DNA of 64,000 nt from NCBI RefSeq assembly GCF_024281235.1, contig NZ_JAHWXY010000002.1:558001-622000 (forward strand). The letters are read 5' to 3'. The stretch comes from Shinella daejeonensis. Its GTDB lineage: Bacteria; Pseudomonadota; Alphaproteobacteria; Rhizobiales; Rhizobiaceae. The position numbers and the translations under genes are program-made. Of this stretch, positions 8,523 to 17,736 are shown piece by piece. The notes beneath the pieces were generated by a model that did not search any database, was not told the DNA's origin, and was given only the letters and a program-made list of their open reading frames with translations. Every line of letters begins with the position of its first letter. The stretch's first letter is position 1.

Positions 8523-9281
8523 TCACAAGCTTTCCGCCCCGTCGATCACCAGCGCATGGCCGGTCATGAAGGCGGACTTGTCGGAGGCGAGATAGAGGAT
8601 CGCCTCGCCGATTTCCGCGGCGGAGCCGAAGCGGCCCATGGGAATGGTGTCGCGCACGTAATCCTCCAGCGCGGACCGGCCGCCCATCTGGCTCTCGAAG
8701 CCGGCATTGAACACCGTATCGACAAAACCGGGGCAGAGCGCATTGCAACGCACGTTGTGACGGGCGAAGTCAGCGGCGATCTGGCGCACCATGGCGATGA
8801 CCGCATGTTTGGTCGTACAATAGGCGATCATCTCGCGATCGTATTGCACGCCGGAATTCGACGAGGTGACGATGATCGATCCCTGACGACGGGGCATCAT
8901 CACCTGCATCGCCGCCTTGGCGGCGACAAAATGCGCGCGGACATTGAGCCGCCAGGAAAGATCCATATCGCCGGCGTCGACCTGATCGAGCCGGCCCGGC
9001 ACCTGAACGCCGGCATGGGAATGCAGCACATCGAGCCGGCCATGACGCTCGGCGGCCGTCAGGATCGCCCTTTCCAGAGCGGCATCGTCGAGGACGTCGA
9101 GGCCGAAGCCCTCGGCCCGCCCGCCCGCCGCGGCGATCTCGCCGGCCACAGCCGCCGCCCGGTCGGCGACGAGGTCGGTGACGACGACATGGGCGCCCGC
9201 GCGCGCCATGGCGAGCGCACCCGCGCGGCCGATACCCGATCCTCCCGCCGTTACCAGCGCGATACGGTCCTTCAGTTCCAT
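8523..9281 (-). CDS. SDR-family oxidoreductase with altered NNAG motif
   Basis: A 252-residue classical short-chain dehydrogenase. The cofactor glycine motif is TAGGSGIGRAG (about 11-21), the strand-4 motif usually NNAG reads HSHAG, the helix-4 Asn is in RLNVRAHF, the catalytic Ser in VTSSNSG, and the catalytic YCTTK is intact. It is the last gene of the polyamine-type importer operon, 25 bp after a permease gene, so it probably oxidises a metabolite of the imported compound. The loss of both Asn residues in NNAG is unusual but does not touch the catalytic tetrad. Confidence 0.88.
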   Translation of the reverse strand: MELKDRIALVTAGGSGIGRAGALAMARAGAHVVVTDLVADRAAAVAGEIAAAGGRAEGFGLDVLDDAALERAILTAAERHGRLDVLHSHAGVQVPGRLDQVDAGDMDLSWRLNVRAHFVAAKAAMQVMMPRRQGSIIVTSSNSGVQYDREMIAYCTTKHAVIAMVRQIAADFARHNVRCNALCPGFVDTVFNAGFESQMGGRSALEDYVRDTIPMGRFGSAAEIGEAILYLASDKSAFMTGHALVIDGAESL

Positions 9282-9306
9282 GCTTGAAAACTCCTGGGGT
9301 CGAGAC

Positions 9307-10113
9307 TCAATGGCTGCGCCGGCGCATGATCACCTGCGCGGTGATCAGGCTGATCAGCGAAGCGGCCATGACGAGCGTGCCGATGACGTTGATTTCGGGG
9401 GTCACCCCGCGCCGGATCGACGAAAAGACGTAAATCGGCAGGGTCGTTTCCGATCCGGCAACGAAGAAGGCGATGATGAAATCGTCGAAGCTGAACGTGA
9501 AGGCCAGGAGAAACCCGGCCATCACGGCCGGCGCGATCTGCGGCAGGGTGATCTGGAGGAAGCTGCGCATCGGCGGCGCGCCGAGATCGGCGGAAGCCTC
9601 CAGCAGCGAGCGGTCCATGCCCTGAAGCCTCGCCCGAACGATAATGATCACCAGCGCCATCGTGAAGAGGCCGTGGGCGGCGATCAGCGAACCCTTGCCG
9701 AGACCGAGCTGGAACGGGTTGTCCGGGCCGGTCAGCGTTGCGAGAAACGGGTTCAGCGTGTCGAACACCGTCACCAGCGCGATCAGCGTGGCGATGCCGA
9801 TGACGATCCCCGGCACCATCAGCGCCACATAGACCAGCGCGTCGTAGAGCAGGCGGAGCCGTCCGCGCACGCCTTGAAGAGCAACGGCTGCAAGTGTTCC
9901 GAACAGGGTGGCGAGCAGCGCCGAGCTGATCGCGACGGTAAAGCTGGTCTTGAAGGCGCCGACGACGAAGGGATTGGCAAGCGTCTTGCCGTACCATTGC
10001 AGCGAGAAGCCGCTGAACTGCGCCGCATGGCGTCCGGCATTGAAGGAAAAGAGCGCGATCACCCCGATCGGGATATAGAGGAACAGATAGACCGCAAGAG
10101 CATAGAGGCGCAT
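9307..10113 (-). CDS. Polyamine/opine-type ABC transporter permease (PotC-like)
   Basis: A 268-residue inner-membrane permease with an N-terminal membrane segment (LYALAVYLFLYIPIGVIALFSF), further hydrophobic segments and the EAA loop EASADLGAPPMRSFLQITLP. The segment GFLLAFTFSFDDFIIAFF is typical of PotC-type permeases. It follows the PotB-like gene by 14 bp. Together they would form a heterodimeric channel. Confidence 0.9.
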   Translation of the reverse strand: MRLYALAVYLFLYIPIGVIALFSFNAGRHAAQFSGFSLQWYGKTLANPFVVGAFKTSFTVAISSALLATLFGTLAAVALQGVRGRLRLLYDALVYVALMVPGIVIGIATLIALVTVFDTLNPFLATLTGPDNPFQLGLGKGSLIAAHGLFTMALVIIIVRARLQGMDRSLLEASADLGAPPMRSFLQITLPQIAPAVMAGFLLAFTFSFDDFIIAFFVAGSETTLPIYVFSSIRRGVTPEINVIGTLVMAASLISLITAQVIMRRRSH

Positions 10114-10127
10114 CGACGTTCCTTACA

Positions 10128-10979
10128 TCACATCAAGGCGACATCGTCGCGGCCGCCGGAAAGCCGGCGCAGGCTGCGCAGATAGAGCGTCACCGTGACC
10201 AGCATCACCAGGACCAGGGTCGCCGCCAAGGCCGCCCCGAAAGGCCAGTTGCGCGATTGCAGGAACAGGTCGACCAGCGCATTGCCGATGAAGAAGACCT
10301 TGCCGCCGCCCAGAAGCTGCGGAATCAGGAATTCCCCCATCAGCAGGATAAAGACCAGCATGGAGCCCGTCGCCACGCCGGCAAGCGACAGCGGCAGCGT
10401 GACCTGAAGGAAAGTGCGCCAGGGCGGACTGCCGAGATCGCTCGACGCTTCGAGAAGCCGCCGGTCGAGTTTTTCCAACGCGACATAAATCGGGAAAACC
10501 ATCAGCGGAAGATAGCCGTAAACAATACCCACCATGACCGCGAACGGCGTGTTGATGAAGCGCGGCCGACCGAAACCGAACTCGCCGATGAGCCGGGGCA
10601 GGCCGTTGCCGCCGAGAATCTGGATCCACGCATAGGAGCGGATCAGGATCGAGGTCCAGAATGGCACGATCACCAGGATCAGCAGGAGGGTGCGCCAGCG
10701 CGGCGACGCCTTCTGGGCAAGGTAATAGGCCAGCGGATAGGCGATCAGCAGGCAGAGCAGCGTGCCGAACGGCGCGAGCGTCAGCGTATTGCGAAACGCT
10801 GCCCAGCGCGCGCCGAGATTGGCGTAATTCTCGAAAGTGAAGGCCGGGACATAACCGCCCGCGCCTCCCCTTTCGCCGAAGCTGAAGACGACGACCACCA
10901 CAAGCGGCAACACCAGCATGCACAGGAGCCAAGCCGTGGCCGGGGCCAGGAACAGGGTGGTGCGCAGGGATGGTCGCAC
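10128..10979 (-). CDS. Polyamine/opine-type ABC transporter permease (PotB-like)
   Basis: A 283-residue inner-membrane permease with segments such as LLCMLVLPLVVVVVFSFG and TLLLILVIVPFWTSILIR (the latter strongly PotB-like: PFWTS-x-L-x-R-x-YAW) and the EAA loop EASSDLGSPPWRTFLQVTLP. It lies 11 bp after the binding-protein gene and 14 bp before the second permease, in one operon. Confidence 0.9.
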   Translation of the reverse strand: MRPSLRTTLFLAPATAWLLCMLVLPLVVVVVFSFGERGGAGGYVPAFTFENYANLGARWAAFRNTLTLAPFGTLLCLLIAYPLAYYLAQKASPRWRTLLLILVIVPFWTSILIRSYAWIQILGGNGLPRLIGEFGFGRPRFINTPFAVMVGIVYGYLPLMVFPIYVALEKLDRRLLEASSDLGSPPWRTFLQVTLPLSLAGVATGSMLVFILLMGEFLIPQLLGGGKVFFIGNALVDLFLQSRNWPFGAALAATLVLVMLVTVTLYLRSLRRLSGGRDDVALM

Positions 10980-10990
10980 GTCCGGCCTCC

Positions 10991-12148
10991 TTACGCCGAC
11001 TTGAAGCGCGCGAGGATTTCAGCACGCTGCGGATTGGTCATGGTGACCGCAGCGCCGAATTCCAGCGCATTGAGCAGGTCGGCCGCCGGATAGAGGATCT
11101 CGCTTTCGCGCATCTCGGCCGGCAGCAGCGCATCCACGCGGCTGTCGCCGGTGGCGTAGCCGTGGTACAGGGCTTCCTTCGCGGCCATATTCGGCTCGAG
11201 CAGGAAGTCGATCAGCGCGTAGGCGGCGTCTTTGTGCGGCGCCGAGGCCGGAATGGTGAAGAAGTCCGACCAGATCTCGCCGCCTTCCTTGCCCAGGATA
11301 TAGGCGATCTCGGGCATATCGCGGTGAAGCTGGGTCGCATCGCCTGCCCAGCACATCGACATGGTCGCGTCACCCGAGCGCATCGAGGGCTGGTAGTCCG
11401 AGGTAATGGCGAAGAGATGCGGCTTGGCTTCGATCAGCAGCTTCTCGGCGTCGTCCAGCTCCTTCGGGTCAACCGAATTGAACGAATAGCCGAAGTATTT
11501 CAGCGCATTGCCGATAGCGGTGAGCTGGTAGTCATGCACGATGGAGCGGCCCGAAAGATCGCCCTTCGTCAGATCCCAGAATTCCTTCCAGCTCGTCGGC
11601 GTCGTGCCGTCGAAATCGGCCGTGTTGATGCAGAAGCCGGTGGTGCCGACGTTACGCGGGATAGCATAGGTCTTGCCGTCGACGATGCCCGGGCCGGCAA
11701 AACGCGGGTCGGTGGCCGACTTGTCATAGTTCGGCAGCCGCGACAGGTCGATCTCCTCGATGATCCCCTCGCCCACATAGGTGGTGATCGTGTAGTTGGT
11801 CGCCACGACCACGTCCCAGCCGGTGCCGCCCGCCTGGAGCTTGGCCAGCATCTCCTCGTTCGATCCGAAGACATTCATGTCGACGGCGCAGCCGGTGGCG
11901 GCCTTGAAGGCCTCGAAATCGGCAGGGTCGTGATAGTTGGGCCAGGTGGCGATCACCACGCGGTCGCCGATATTGCCCTGCGCCCGGGCGCGCGACGCAA
12001 GGCCGGGCATGGCTCCGGCCAGAACCGAAGTGGCAAGCCCGAGGCCCGTGACGCCGAGAAAATGACGTCGCGAAATGGACCCCTTGCGATAGCTCTCCAG
12101 CCGCTCGAGAAATTCCTTCGCCGAGATATGTCCGCTATTGTCAGTCAT
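10991..12148 (-). CDS. Spermidine/putrescine-type substrate-binding protein with Tat signal
   Basis: The 385-residue product is a PotD-like extracytoplasmic binding protein. The start at 12148 follows an excellent GGGAGGTT site. A twin-arginine signal SRRHFLGVTGLG near residue 27-38 and a cleavage region ending in ASRARAQG indicate Tat export. The mature part begins GDRVVIATWPNYHDPADFEAF and includes the family-typical WDVVVATNYTITTYVGEGIIEEIDLSRLPN. Tat export of a PotD-like protein is common in rhizobia. It lies 62 bp after the ATPase gene. The ligand could be a polyamine, an opine or another amine. Confidence 0.9.
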   Translation of the reverse strand: MTDNSGHISAKEFLERLESYRKGSISRRHFLGVTGLGLATSVLAGAMPGLASRARAQGNIGDRVVIATWPNYHDPADFEAFKAATGCAVDMNVFGSNEEMLAKLQAGGTGWDVVVATNYTITTYVGEGIIEEIDLSRLPNYDKSATDPRFAGPGIVDGKTYAIPRNVGTTGFCINTADFDGTTPTSWKEFWDLTKGDLSGRSIVHDYQLTAIGNALKYFGYSFNSVDPKELDDAEKLLIEAKPHLFAITSDYQPSMRSGDATMSMCWAGDATQLHRDMPEIAYILGKEGGEIWSDFFTIPASAPHKDAAYALIDFLLEPNMAAKEALYHGYATGDSRVDALLPAEMRESEILYPAADLLNALEFGAAVTMTNPQRAEILARFKSA

Positions 12149-12210
12149 CGATAACCTCCCAAGTGTCGATGTAGTCGAACGAATGCCGGACAGCCCGGCC
12201 GTACAAAAAC

Positions 12211-13305
12211 TCAGTCTTCCGCCAGTGCGAGCGCAGCGCCATCGCGCCACGCGACACGGACGGCCGCCCCGACGCCCGGCATGCCGCCGGCGATGTCCTC
12301 CGAACGGGGCACCACCGCCACCAGGTGATCGAGCGCGGCGGAGCGTAAATGATATTCGACGTGCTCGCCGAGGAAGATACGATGCGTCACCCGCATCTCA
12401 TGCCCCTCTCCCGCCGCATCCTCCCGCGCGACGCGCACCTCTTCGGGACGCAGCGACAGCGTCACCGCCCCGTCGCCTGCGGCCCGCCCGCCGGCGCGGG
12501 CGACGAAACGCAGGCCGCCCGGCCCTTCGGCCAGAAGCTGCCCGCCATCGTGGCCAAGGGCGCGCGCCGGCAGGAAGTTGGACCGGCCGATGAAATCCGC
12601 GACATAGCGGCTCTGCGGCTGGTCGTAGAGTTCTTCCGGCGTGCCGATCTGGGCAATCCGTCCCCGATGCATGATGCAGACGCGATCCGACATCGACAGC
12701 GCCTCCTCCTGATCGTGGGTGACGAGGACGAAGGTTATGCCCAGCTCACGCTGGAGCGATTTCAGTTCGATCTGCATATCGTGGCGCAGCTTCTTGTCGA
12801 GCGCCGCCATCGGCTCGTCGAGAAGCAGGATCTTCGGTTCGTTGACGATAGCCCGCGCCAGCGCGACGCGCTGCTGCTGGCCGCCCGACATTTCCCAGAT
12901 CCGCCGCCCGGCGAAACCCGACAGGCGCACCATGTCGAGGGCCTGCGCCACCTTGGCGTCGATATCCGCCCGGGCGAGTCGCGGCCGGCGCTGGTTCAGC
13001 CCGTAGGCGACATTGCGCGCCACATCCATATGCGGAAACAGCGCATATTGCTGGAACACCATATTCACCGGGCGCTGATAGGGCGGAACGCCGTTGACGA
13101 CCTCGCCATCGATCAGGATGTCGCCTTCGCTCGCCTGCTCGAAGCCGGCGAGCATGCGCAACGCCGTGGTCTTGCCACAGCCCGAAGGACCGAGGAAGGA
13201 AAGGAATTCCCCCGGGAAGATTGCCAGATTCAGGCCCTGCGCAGCGGTTATCGCCCCGAAGCGCTTGGTCACGTTCCGCAATTCGGCAGTTGTCTGGTTC
13301 ACCAT
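12211..13305 (-). CDS. Spermidine/putrescine-type ABC ATPase (PotA-like)
   Basis: A 364-residue ATPase with Walker A GPSGCGKTT, Q-loop VFQQYALFPHMDV, signature MSGGQQQRVALARAI, Walker B ILLLDEPMAALDKK and a C-terminal TOBE regulatory domain (LSLRPEEVRVAR and GEHVEYHLRSA). It is the first gene of the operon ATPase, binding protein, PotB-like, PotC-like, SDR, and is divergent from a LuxR-type regulator with a 90-bp shared promoter region. Confidence 0.92.
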   Translation of the reverse strand: MVNQTTAELRNVTKRFGAITAAQGLNLAIFPGEFLSFLGPSGCGKTTALRMLAGFEQASEGDILIDGEVVNGVPPYQRPVNMVFQQYALFPHMDVARNVAYGLNQRRPRLARADIDAKVAQALDMVRLSGFAGRRIWEMSGGQQQRVALARAIVNEPKILLLDEPMAALDKKLRHDMQIELKSLQRELGITFVLVTHDQEEALSMSDRVCIMHRGRIAQIGTPEELYDQPQSRYVADFIGRSNFLPARALGHDGGQLLAEGPGGLRFVARAGGRAAGDGAVTLSLRPEEVRVAREDAAGEGHEMRVTHRIFLGEHVEYHLRSAALDHLVAVVPRSEDIAGGMPGVGAAVRVAWRDGAALALAED

Positions 13306-13395
13306 GCTCGACTTGGACTACTATTGCTTGACTTGCAGGAAAAGTTAGAAAACTCTTTTCTGACTGTATATATCACAAAAGGCATAGATGGCGTC

Positions 13396-14175
13396 ATGAT
13401 ATCGGTTTCACGGCAGAGTCTCCTTCATGCGCCGCAATTGGCCGCCACCATCGATCTGATCGGCAAACCGGGCTTCTGCCCGGCGCTCACGGCCTGGCTG
13501 CAAGCGGCCGTTCCTTTTTCCTTCACCGTGATCTTCGGGTACTCTGGAGAAAGAAAACCGATTGATATCTTTGATACTTTTCCCGAGCATCGGCGCCGGA
13601 TATTTGTCACCGACTATCAGGAGGGTCCCTATCTCCTGGATCCGTTCTGCCAGAGCGCCGTGCGTCCGGTGCCTCCCGGCCTCTACCGGCTGAAGACGCT
13701 GGCGCCGGATCGCTTCTATCAGGGCGAGTATTTCCGCACATATTACAAGCGAACGGAGATCGCCGAGGAGATCGGCTATTTCGCCGAAATGCCGGGAGAA
13801 TGCCATGTCGTGCTGTCGCTGATGCGCGAAGAAAAGGCATTCAGCCGTGCCGAATTTCAACGCCTGACGACCATCGCGCCCGTCGTCACCGCCCTGATGC
13901 GCCGGCAATGGAGCGAACTGGCGAAGGCGTTTATGGCACAGGCCATCGGGCGTCCCGAACTGACCGGAGAGGGGCTTGACCGCCTGACGCCGCGCGAGCG
14001 GGAGATCGTCGCCTTCATCCTCAAGGGCTATTCAGCCGAGGCAACGGGCCAGGTGCTCGAAATATCCACGGGAACCGTGCGCATCCACCGCCGGAACATC
14101 TACGCCAAGCTCGGCATTTCCTCGCAGCGTGAACTGTTTTCCCGTTTCATGCCCGGCGTGAGCCGCCAGACGTGA
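13396..14175 (+). CDS. LuxR-family helix-turn-helix regulator
   Basis: A 259-residue protein with a C-terminal LuxR/FixJ DNA-binding domain (about 197-252: LTPREREIVAFILKGYSAEA, then TGTVRIHRRNIYAKLGISS). The N-terminal 190 residues have no motif that I recognise and no receiver Asp motif, so it is a stand-alone LuxR-type protein with an unknown sensing domain. ATG at 13396 is the first good in-frame start; the open frame continues far upstream only as an antisense shadow of the divergent ATPase gene. Its position suggests control of the polyamine-type importer operon. Confidence 0.8.
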   Translation: MISVSRQSLLHAPQLAATIDLIGKPGFCPALTAWLQAAVPFSFTVIFGYSGERKPIDIFDTFPEHRRRIFVTDYQEGPYLLDPFCQSAVRPVPPGLYRLKTLAPDRFYQGEYFRTYYKRTEIAEEIGYFAEMPGECHVVLSLMREEKAFSRAEFQRLTTIAPVVTALMRRQWSELAKAFMAQAIGRPELTGEGLDRLTPREREIVAFILKGYSAEATGQVLEISTGTVRIHRRNIYAKLGISSQRELFSRFMPGVSRQT

Positions 14176-14231
14176 TGACGACAGGCGGGCAAGCGCCTCG
14201 CCATGCGCCGGCACGCCGGGTCCGTATATTT

Positions 14232-15263
14232 TCAAGGATTGCTTCTGCCGATCATGCGAAACAGCGCGGACGCACCGGCCACCACCGTCAGCACCCGCAC
14301 GACGTGATGCAAGACGACGAACGGAACCTCTACCTTGAGGGAGAGCGCGATAAGGCTCATTTCCGCCACGCCTCCCGGCGAAAAGGCCAGGACATAGGCG
14401 ATAAACCGGTCGCCGCCGGCAAGTGACAAAAGAAGGGAAAAGGCAAGCGTCGACAGCAGCATCAACAGGGTCGCGCCAGCCGACAGCACCATCGCCCGCA
14501 CAACGATCCGGGGGGACGCATTGGCAAAACGGCAGCCGATCGTCGCACCGATAACCACCTGCGCCCCGGCAAGGGCCGCCGCTGGCAGTTCGAAATCCGA
14601 GATGCCTGCAAGATGCAGGCCCGCGCTGAAGAGCATCGGGCCGAGCAGAAAACGGGCGGGCAGCCGGAAGGCGACCCCAAGCGCAACGCCACCGACAACC
14701 GCAACCGCGAACCACAGGACGTCATCCAGCATCATCGCCGCCGGAGCGGCGGCCGTCACGCCGGAGCGATCGATGTTGACGCCGGTCACCGTCTCGATCA
14801 GGAACGGCAGCGTCAGAACGACGAGGAATATCCGCGCCGCATGAATGAGCGCGATCATGCGTTCGTCGCCGCCCTCCTCCGACCCCAGCGTGATCATCTC
14901 GATGAGGCCGCCCGGCATTGCGGAAAAATAAGCCGTTACGGGATCGAGCCCGGCGATGCGGCGAAAGTAGTAGAAAGCCAGGGTGCCGGTCATCGCAATA
15001 AAGGCGACGAGTGCGAGAAGGGAGACGATCCACGTCGCCGCATGCCCCAATGTCTCCGAAGAAAAGGACGTGCCGAGCATGGCGCCAATCACCGCTGTCA
15101 TCGGCGGGCGGGCATGTCGCGGCAGGGAGACGGGAACGCCCGCGAAAGCGCAGAGGGCCGTCGCCAGCATCGCCCCAAGCAGCCAGGCAAGCGGCATATG
15201 CAGCAGCCACATCAGGAAACCGCCCGCAATGGCGACCGTGAGCGTCAGGGCAAAGCGCGCCAT
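14232..15263 (-). CDS. AbrB-family (duplicated domain) membrane protein
   Basis: The 343-residue product is highly hydrophobic with about ten predicted membrane segments and an internal duplication: each half has an AAWLLGAML-like / FLLGPMLFSAGLHL segment followed by GAxIGxxF and a PGGxxEM motif (SAMPGGLIEMITLGSEEG and FSPGGVAEMSLIA). This is the pattern of the gram-negative AbrB-duplication family (COG3180), also annotated as ammonia monooxygenase, but there is no enzymatic evidence for that name. The two PGGxxEM repeats recall small-molecule exporters or tripartite-carrier partners. It lies downstream of the otn operon on the same strand, beyond a hairpin. Confidence 0.82.
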   Translation of the reverse strand: MARFALTLTVAIAGGFLMWLLHMPLAWLLGAMLATALCAFAGVPVSLPRHARPPMTAVIGAMLGTSFSSETLGHAATWIVSLLALVAFIAMTGTLAFYYFRRIAGLDPVTAYFSAMPGGLIEMITLGSEEGGDERMIALIHAARIFLVVLTLPFLIETVTGVNIDRSGVTAAAPAAMMLDDVLWFAVAVVGGVALGVAFRLPARFLLGPMLFSAGLHLAGISDFELPAAALAGAQVVIGATIGCRFANASPRIVVRAMVLSAGATLLMLLSTLAFSLLLSLAGGDRFIAYVLAFSPGGVAEMSLIALSLKVEVPFVVLHHVVRVLTVVAGASALFRMIGRSNP

Positions 15264-15326
15264 CGTTCAGCCGCCTCGCCATGCATCATTCATAGCGCAC
15301 CACCGGATGGGTATGCATCACCACCG

Positions 15327-15359
15327 GCGGGCTTGCGAAACAAGAACCGGCAAGCCCGC
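15327..15359 (-). terminator. Hairpin after the cupin gene
   Basis: GCGGGCTTGC (15327-15336) pairs perfectly with GCAAGCCCGC (15350-15359) around a 13-nt loop. It lies 61 bp beyond the cupin stop in the direction of transcription. No U-run follows, so it may be a weak or Rho-assisted terminator that separates the nine-gene operon from the AbrB-family gene. Confidence 0.5.
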
Positions 15360-15419
15360 GCCCTGCCTCGAAATCCGCTTCCTGTCCCGGCCCGATCGTC
15401 GGTTCCGCAACCTCCCCGA

Positions 15420-15845
15420 TCATGCTGACGCCCCCGGCTTGTAGCCGTGCTCGGCATCGATCGTTTGCTCCTCGCCGGTGGCCATCATCGTCCGCGTGGC
15501 GTCGATTGATGCATAGACCCAGAATATCCGCATCGGCTCCGTGTCCGAGGCGTTGATGAAGCGGTGCGGCACATTCGCCGGGATCCAGGTGGTGTCGTTC
15601 GGACCAAGCGGATAGCGCTCGCCATCGATCTCGGCGATCGCCTGCCCGTCGAGAACCATCACGCTTTCCTCACAATTATGCTTGTGAAGACCGATGGCGG
15701 CGCCAGGATCGAAGGCGGTGATGCCGTTGATCATGCTGGTCGAGCCACATTTGCGCGTGACGAGCGGTGTGGTGCGCGCGCCGTTGCCGCGGTCGTTCGT
15801 CTTCAACTCCCGGGGCCGGAGGATGGCCGGTTTCATTTCGCTCAT
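15420..15845 (-). CDS. Small cupin-domain protein
   Basis: A 141-residue single-domain cupin. The first cupin motif is HKHNCEESVMVLDGQAIAEIDG (metal ligands His, His, Glu by position) and the second is IPANVPHRFINAS (third His). Such proteins bind a metal and act as isomerases, dioxygenases or sugar-acid lyases; the reaction here is unknown. It is the last gene of the operon and overlaps the aldehyde dehydrogenase stop by 4 bp. Confidence 0.82.
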   Translation of the reverse strand: MSEMKPAILRPRELKTNDRGNGARTTPLVTRKCGSTSMINGITAFDPGAAIGLHKHNCEESVMVLDGQAIAEIDGERYPLGPNDTTWIPANVPHRFINASDTEPMRIFWVYASIDATRTMMATGEEQTIDAEHGYKPGASA

Positions 15846-17224
15846 TTGCTCACTCCCTGCGCAGGACCGATCCAGACCGTCTTGATGTTCACGAATTCAC
15901 GGATGCCGTAGATGCCGAGTTCACGCCCGTAGCCGGAGCGCTTGATGCCTCCGAACGGATAGCGTGGATCAGAAGCCACCATGCCGTTGATGAAGACGGC
16001 GCCGGCCTCGATGTCGCGCGCCAATCGGCGGGCGCGGTCGATATCCCGTGTCCAGAGCGCCGCCCCGAGGCCGAATTCCGTCTGGTTGGCGAGGGTCACG
16101 GCTTCCTCCGCATCCTTCACACGGATGATCGCCGCGACAGGGCCGAACGTTTCCTCGCAGAAGGCCGCCATATCGGGGCGGACATTGTCGAGTACGGTCG
16201 GCGGATAGTAGAAGCCGTCGCCGCCGAGCGGTGAACCGCCGGCCTTCAATGTTGCTCCGGCCACCAGCGTCCGCTCGACCTGCCCATGCAGGGCGGACAG
16301 GAGGTTTTCGCGGGCCATCGGACCGATATTCGTATCCCGCTCCATCGGGTCGCCGATTTTCAGCATCGACACGTGCTGAAGGAAGAGGTCCACGAAACGG
16401 TCCGCAACGGCTTCCTCGACGATGAAACGCTTGGCGTTCACGCAGGACTGGCCGACATTGATAAAGCGCGCCGTGACCGCCACCTTCGCCGCCGCATCGA
16501 TATCGGCGTCGGCAAGCACGATGAAGGGGTCCGAACCGCCAAGTTCCAGAACCTGCTTCTTCAACGCCTTGCCCGCCTGCGCCGCAACGATCGCGCCGAC
16601 CTCCGTCGATCCGGTCAGGGTGACGGCGGCGATGCGCTCATCGGCGATGATCCCGGCGACTTTGGAAGGCTCGATGAGCAAGGTGGCGAAAAGGCCGTCC
16701 GGACATCCCGCCTCCTTCATCACCTCTTCGATGGCGAGCGCACATCCGGGCACGTTGTTGGCATGCTTCAGGATCGCACCATTGCCCGCGGCAAGGGCAG
16801 GCGCTGCAAAGCGGAAGAACTGCCAGAAGGGGTAGTTCCACGGCATGATCGCCAGCACGACGCCGAGCGGATCGAAGGCGACCGCGCTCTCCGCCGCGTT
16901 GGAGGCAACCGGTTCATCCGCCAGGAACTTCGCGGCATTCTCGGCGTAGAAGTCGCAATTATAGGCGCATTTCTCGATCTCCGCCTCGGCCTCGGCGATC
17001 GGCTTGCCCATCTCCCGGGTGATCATTTCGGCATAGCGCGCCTTTCCGGTCCGCAAAACGCGCGCCATGGCGCTCAGGAGCCCGCAACGTTCGGCGAGCG
17101 GAGCTTTTCGCCAGCCGGCCTGTGCTCCCGCTGCGGCCGTCAGCGCGCGGTCGACATAGGCATCGTCATGGAGGCCGTAAGTGGCAAGCTCCCGGCCATC
17201 GGCCGGATTGACGGAAACAATCAT
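15842..17224 (-). CDS. NAD(P)-dependent semialdehyde dehydrogenase
   Basis: A 460-residue aldehyde dehydrogenase closest in motifs to succinate-semialdehyde dehydrogenases (GabD/Sad type). It has MPWNYPFWQF, the cofactor loop LTGSTEVG, the general base Glu in LELGGSDPFIVL and the nucleophile Cys in NVGQSCVNAKRF. ATG at 17224 follows AGGAGAAG; a longer frame to 17311 lacks such a site. It probably oxidises a semialdehyde released by the decarboxylase or aldolase encoded just upstream. The substrate cannot be named. Confidence 0.87.
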   Translation of the reverse strand: MIVSVNPADGRELATYGLHDDAYVDRALTAAAGAQAGWRKAPLAERCGLLSAMARVLRTGKARYAEMITREMGKPIAEAEAEIEKCAYNCDFYAENAAKFLADEPVASNAAESAVAFDPLGVVLAIMPWNYPFWQFFRFAAPALAAGNGAILKHANNVPGCALAIEEVMKEAGCPDGLFATLLIEPSKVAGIIADERIAAVTLTGSTEVGAIVAAQAGKALKKQVLELGGSDPFIVLADADIDAAAKVAVTARFINVGQSCVNAKRFIVEEAVADRFVDLFLQHVSMLKIGDPMERDTNIGPMARENLLSALHGQVERTLVAGATLKAGGSPLGGDGFYYPPTVLDNVRPDMAAFCEETFGPVAAIIRVKDAEEAVTLANQTEFGLGAALWTRDIDRARRLARDIEAGAVFINGMVASDPRYPFGGIKRSGYGRELGIYGIREFVNIKTVWIGPAQGVSK

Positions 17225-17252
17225 GGTCTTCTCCTGGTATCGTCCCTCCGCC

Positions 17253-17726
17253 TCAACGAAGGTCACGGCCGCTGACCAGCACGCCGTCGGCATCGGCGTA
17301 AAGATAGCCACCCGGGACGAAGGTCACGCCACCGAACTGGACGGGCAGACCCGCCTTGCCGGCCCCGTCCTTCACGGACTTCTTCGGGGTTACCGAAAGG
17401 CAGAAAACGGCGACGTCCATCGCACTGATCTCGGCGCTGTCACGTACCGACCCGTTGATGACAATGCCGGCCCAGCCGTTGTCGCGCAGGATCATCGCGA
17501 TCTGGTCGCCGAGAAGGGCGACGCGGCTCGATGCGCCGCCGTCGACGACCATGACCCTGCCCTCGCCCGGCTTCTGCAATTCGGCTTTCAGCAGCGCATT
17601 GTCCTCGAAGCATTTGACAGTCGCGATGGGGCCGGAAAAGGAAGCCTTCTTTCCAAGCTTCAGGAAGGGGAGATTGCAGAACTCCACCTCGTTTCCATGG
17701 GCATCGACAAGATCAGCGGTTTTCAT
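17253..17726 (-). CDS. RraA-like aldolase/decarboxylase
   Basis: A 157-residue RraA-fold protein, with the family landmarks PIATVKCFEDNALLKAEL, VMVVDGGASSRVALLGD and GWAGIVINGSVRDSAEI. The spacing GD-Q...VRD gives a D-x20-R-D-x2-E pattern, which in this fold binds the divalent metal of 4-hydroxy-4-methyl-2-oxoglutarate-type aldolases and oxaloacetate decarboxylases. That, and the catabolic operon, argue for a pyruvate-releasing aldolase or 3-oxoacid decarboxylase rather than an RNase E inhibitor. It lies 10 bp after otnC and 28 bp before the aldehyde dehydrogenase. Length matches short RraA members. Confidence 0.78.
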   Translation of the reverse strand: MKTADLVDAHGNEVEFCNLPFLKLGKKASFSGPIATVKCFEDNALLKAELQKPGEGRVMVVDGGASSRVALLGDQIAMILRDNGWAGIVINGSVRDSAEISAMDVAVFCLSVTPKKSVKDGAGKAGLPVQFGGVTFVPGGYLYADADGVLVSGRDLR

Positions 17727-17736
17727 GATTTCTCCT

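Noticed and set aside
12349-13395. Long upstream extension of the LuxR-type gene over the PotA-like gene
   Set aside because: The extension is antisense to a complete ABC ATPase gene; the LuxR-type protein is complete from ATG 13396.
17253-17726. RNase E inhibitor RraA
   Set aside because: The fold matches, but the D-x20-R-D-x2-E metal motif and the position within a catabolic operon favour an aldolase or decarboxylase.
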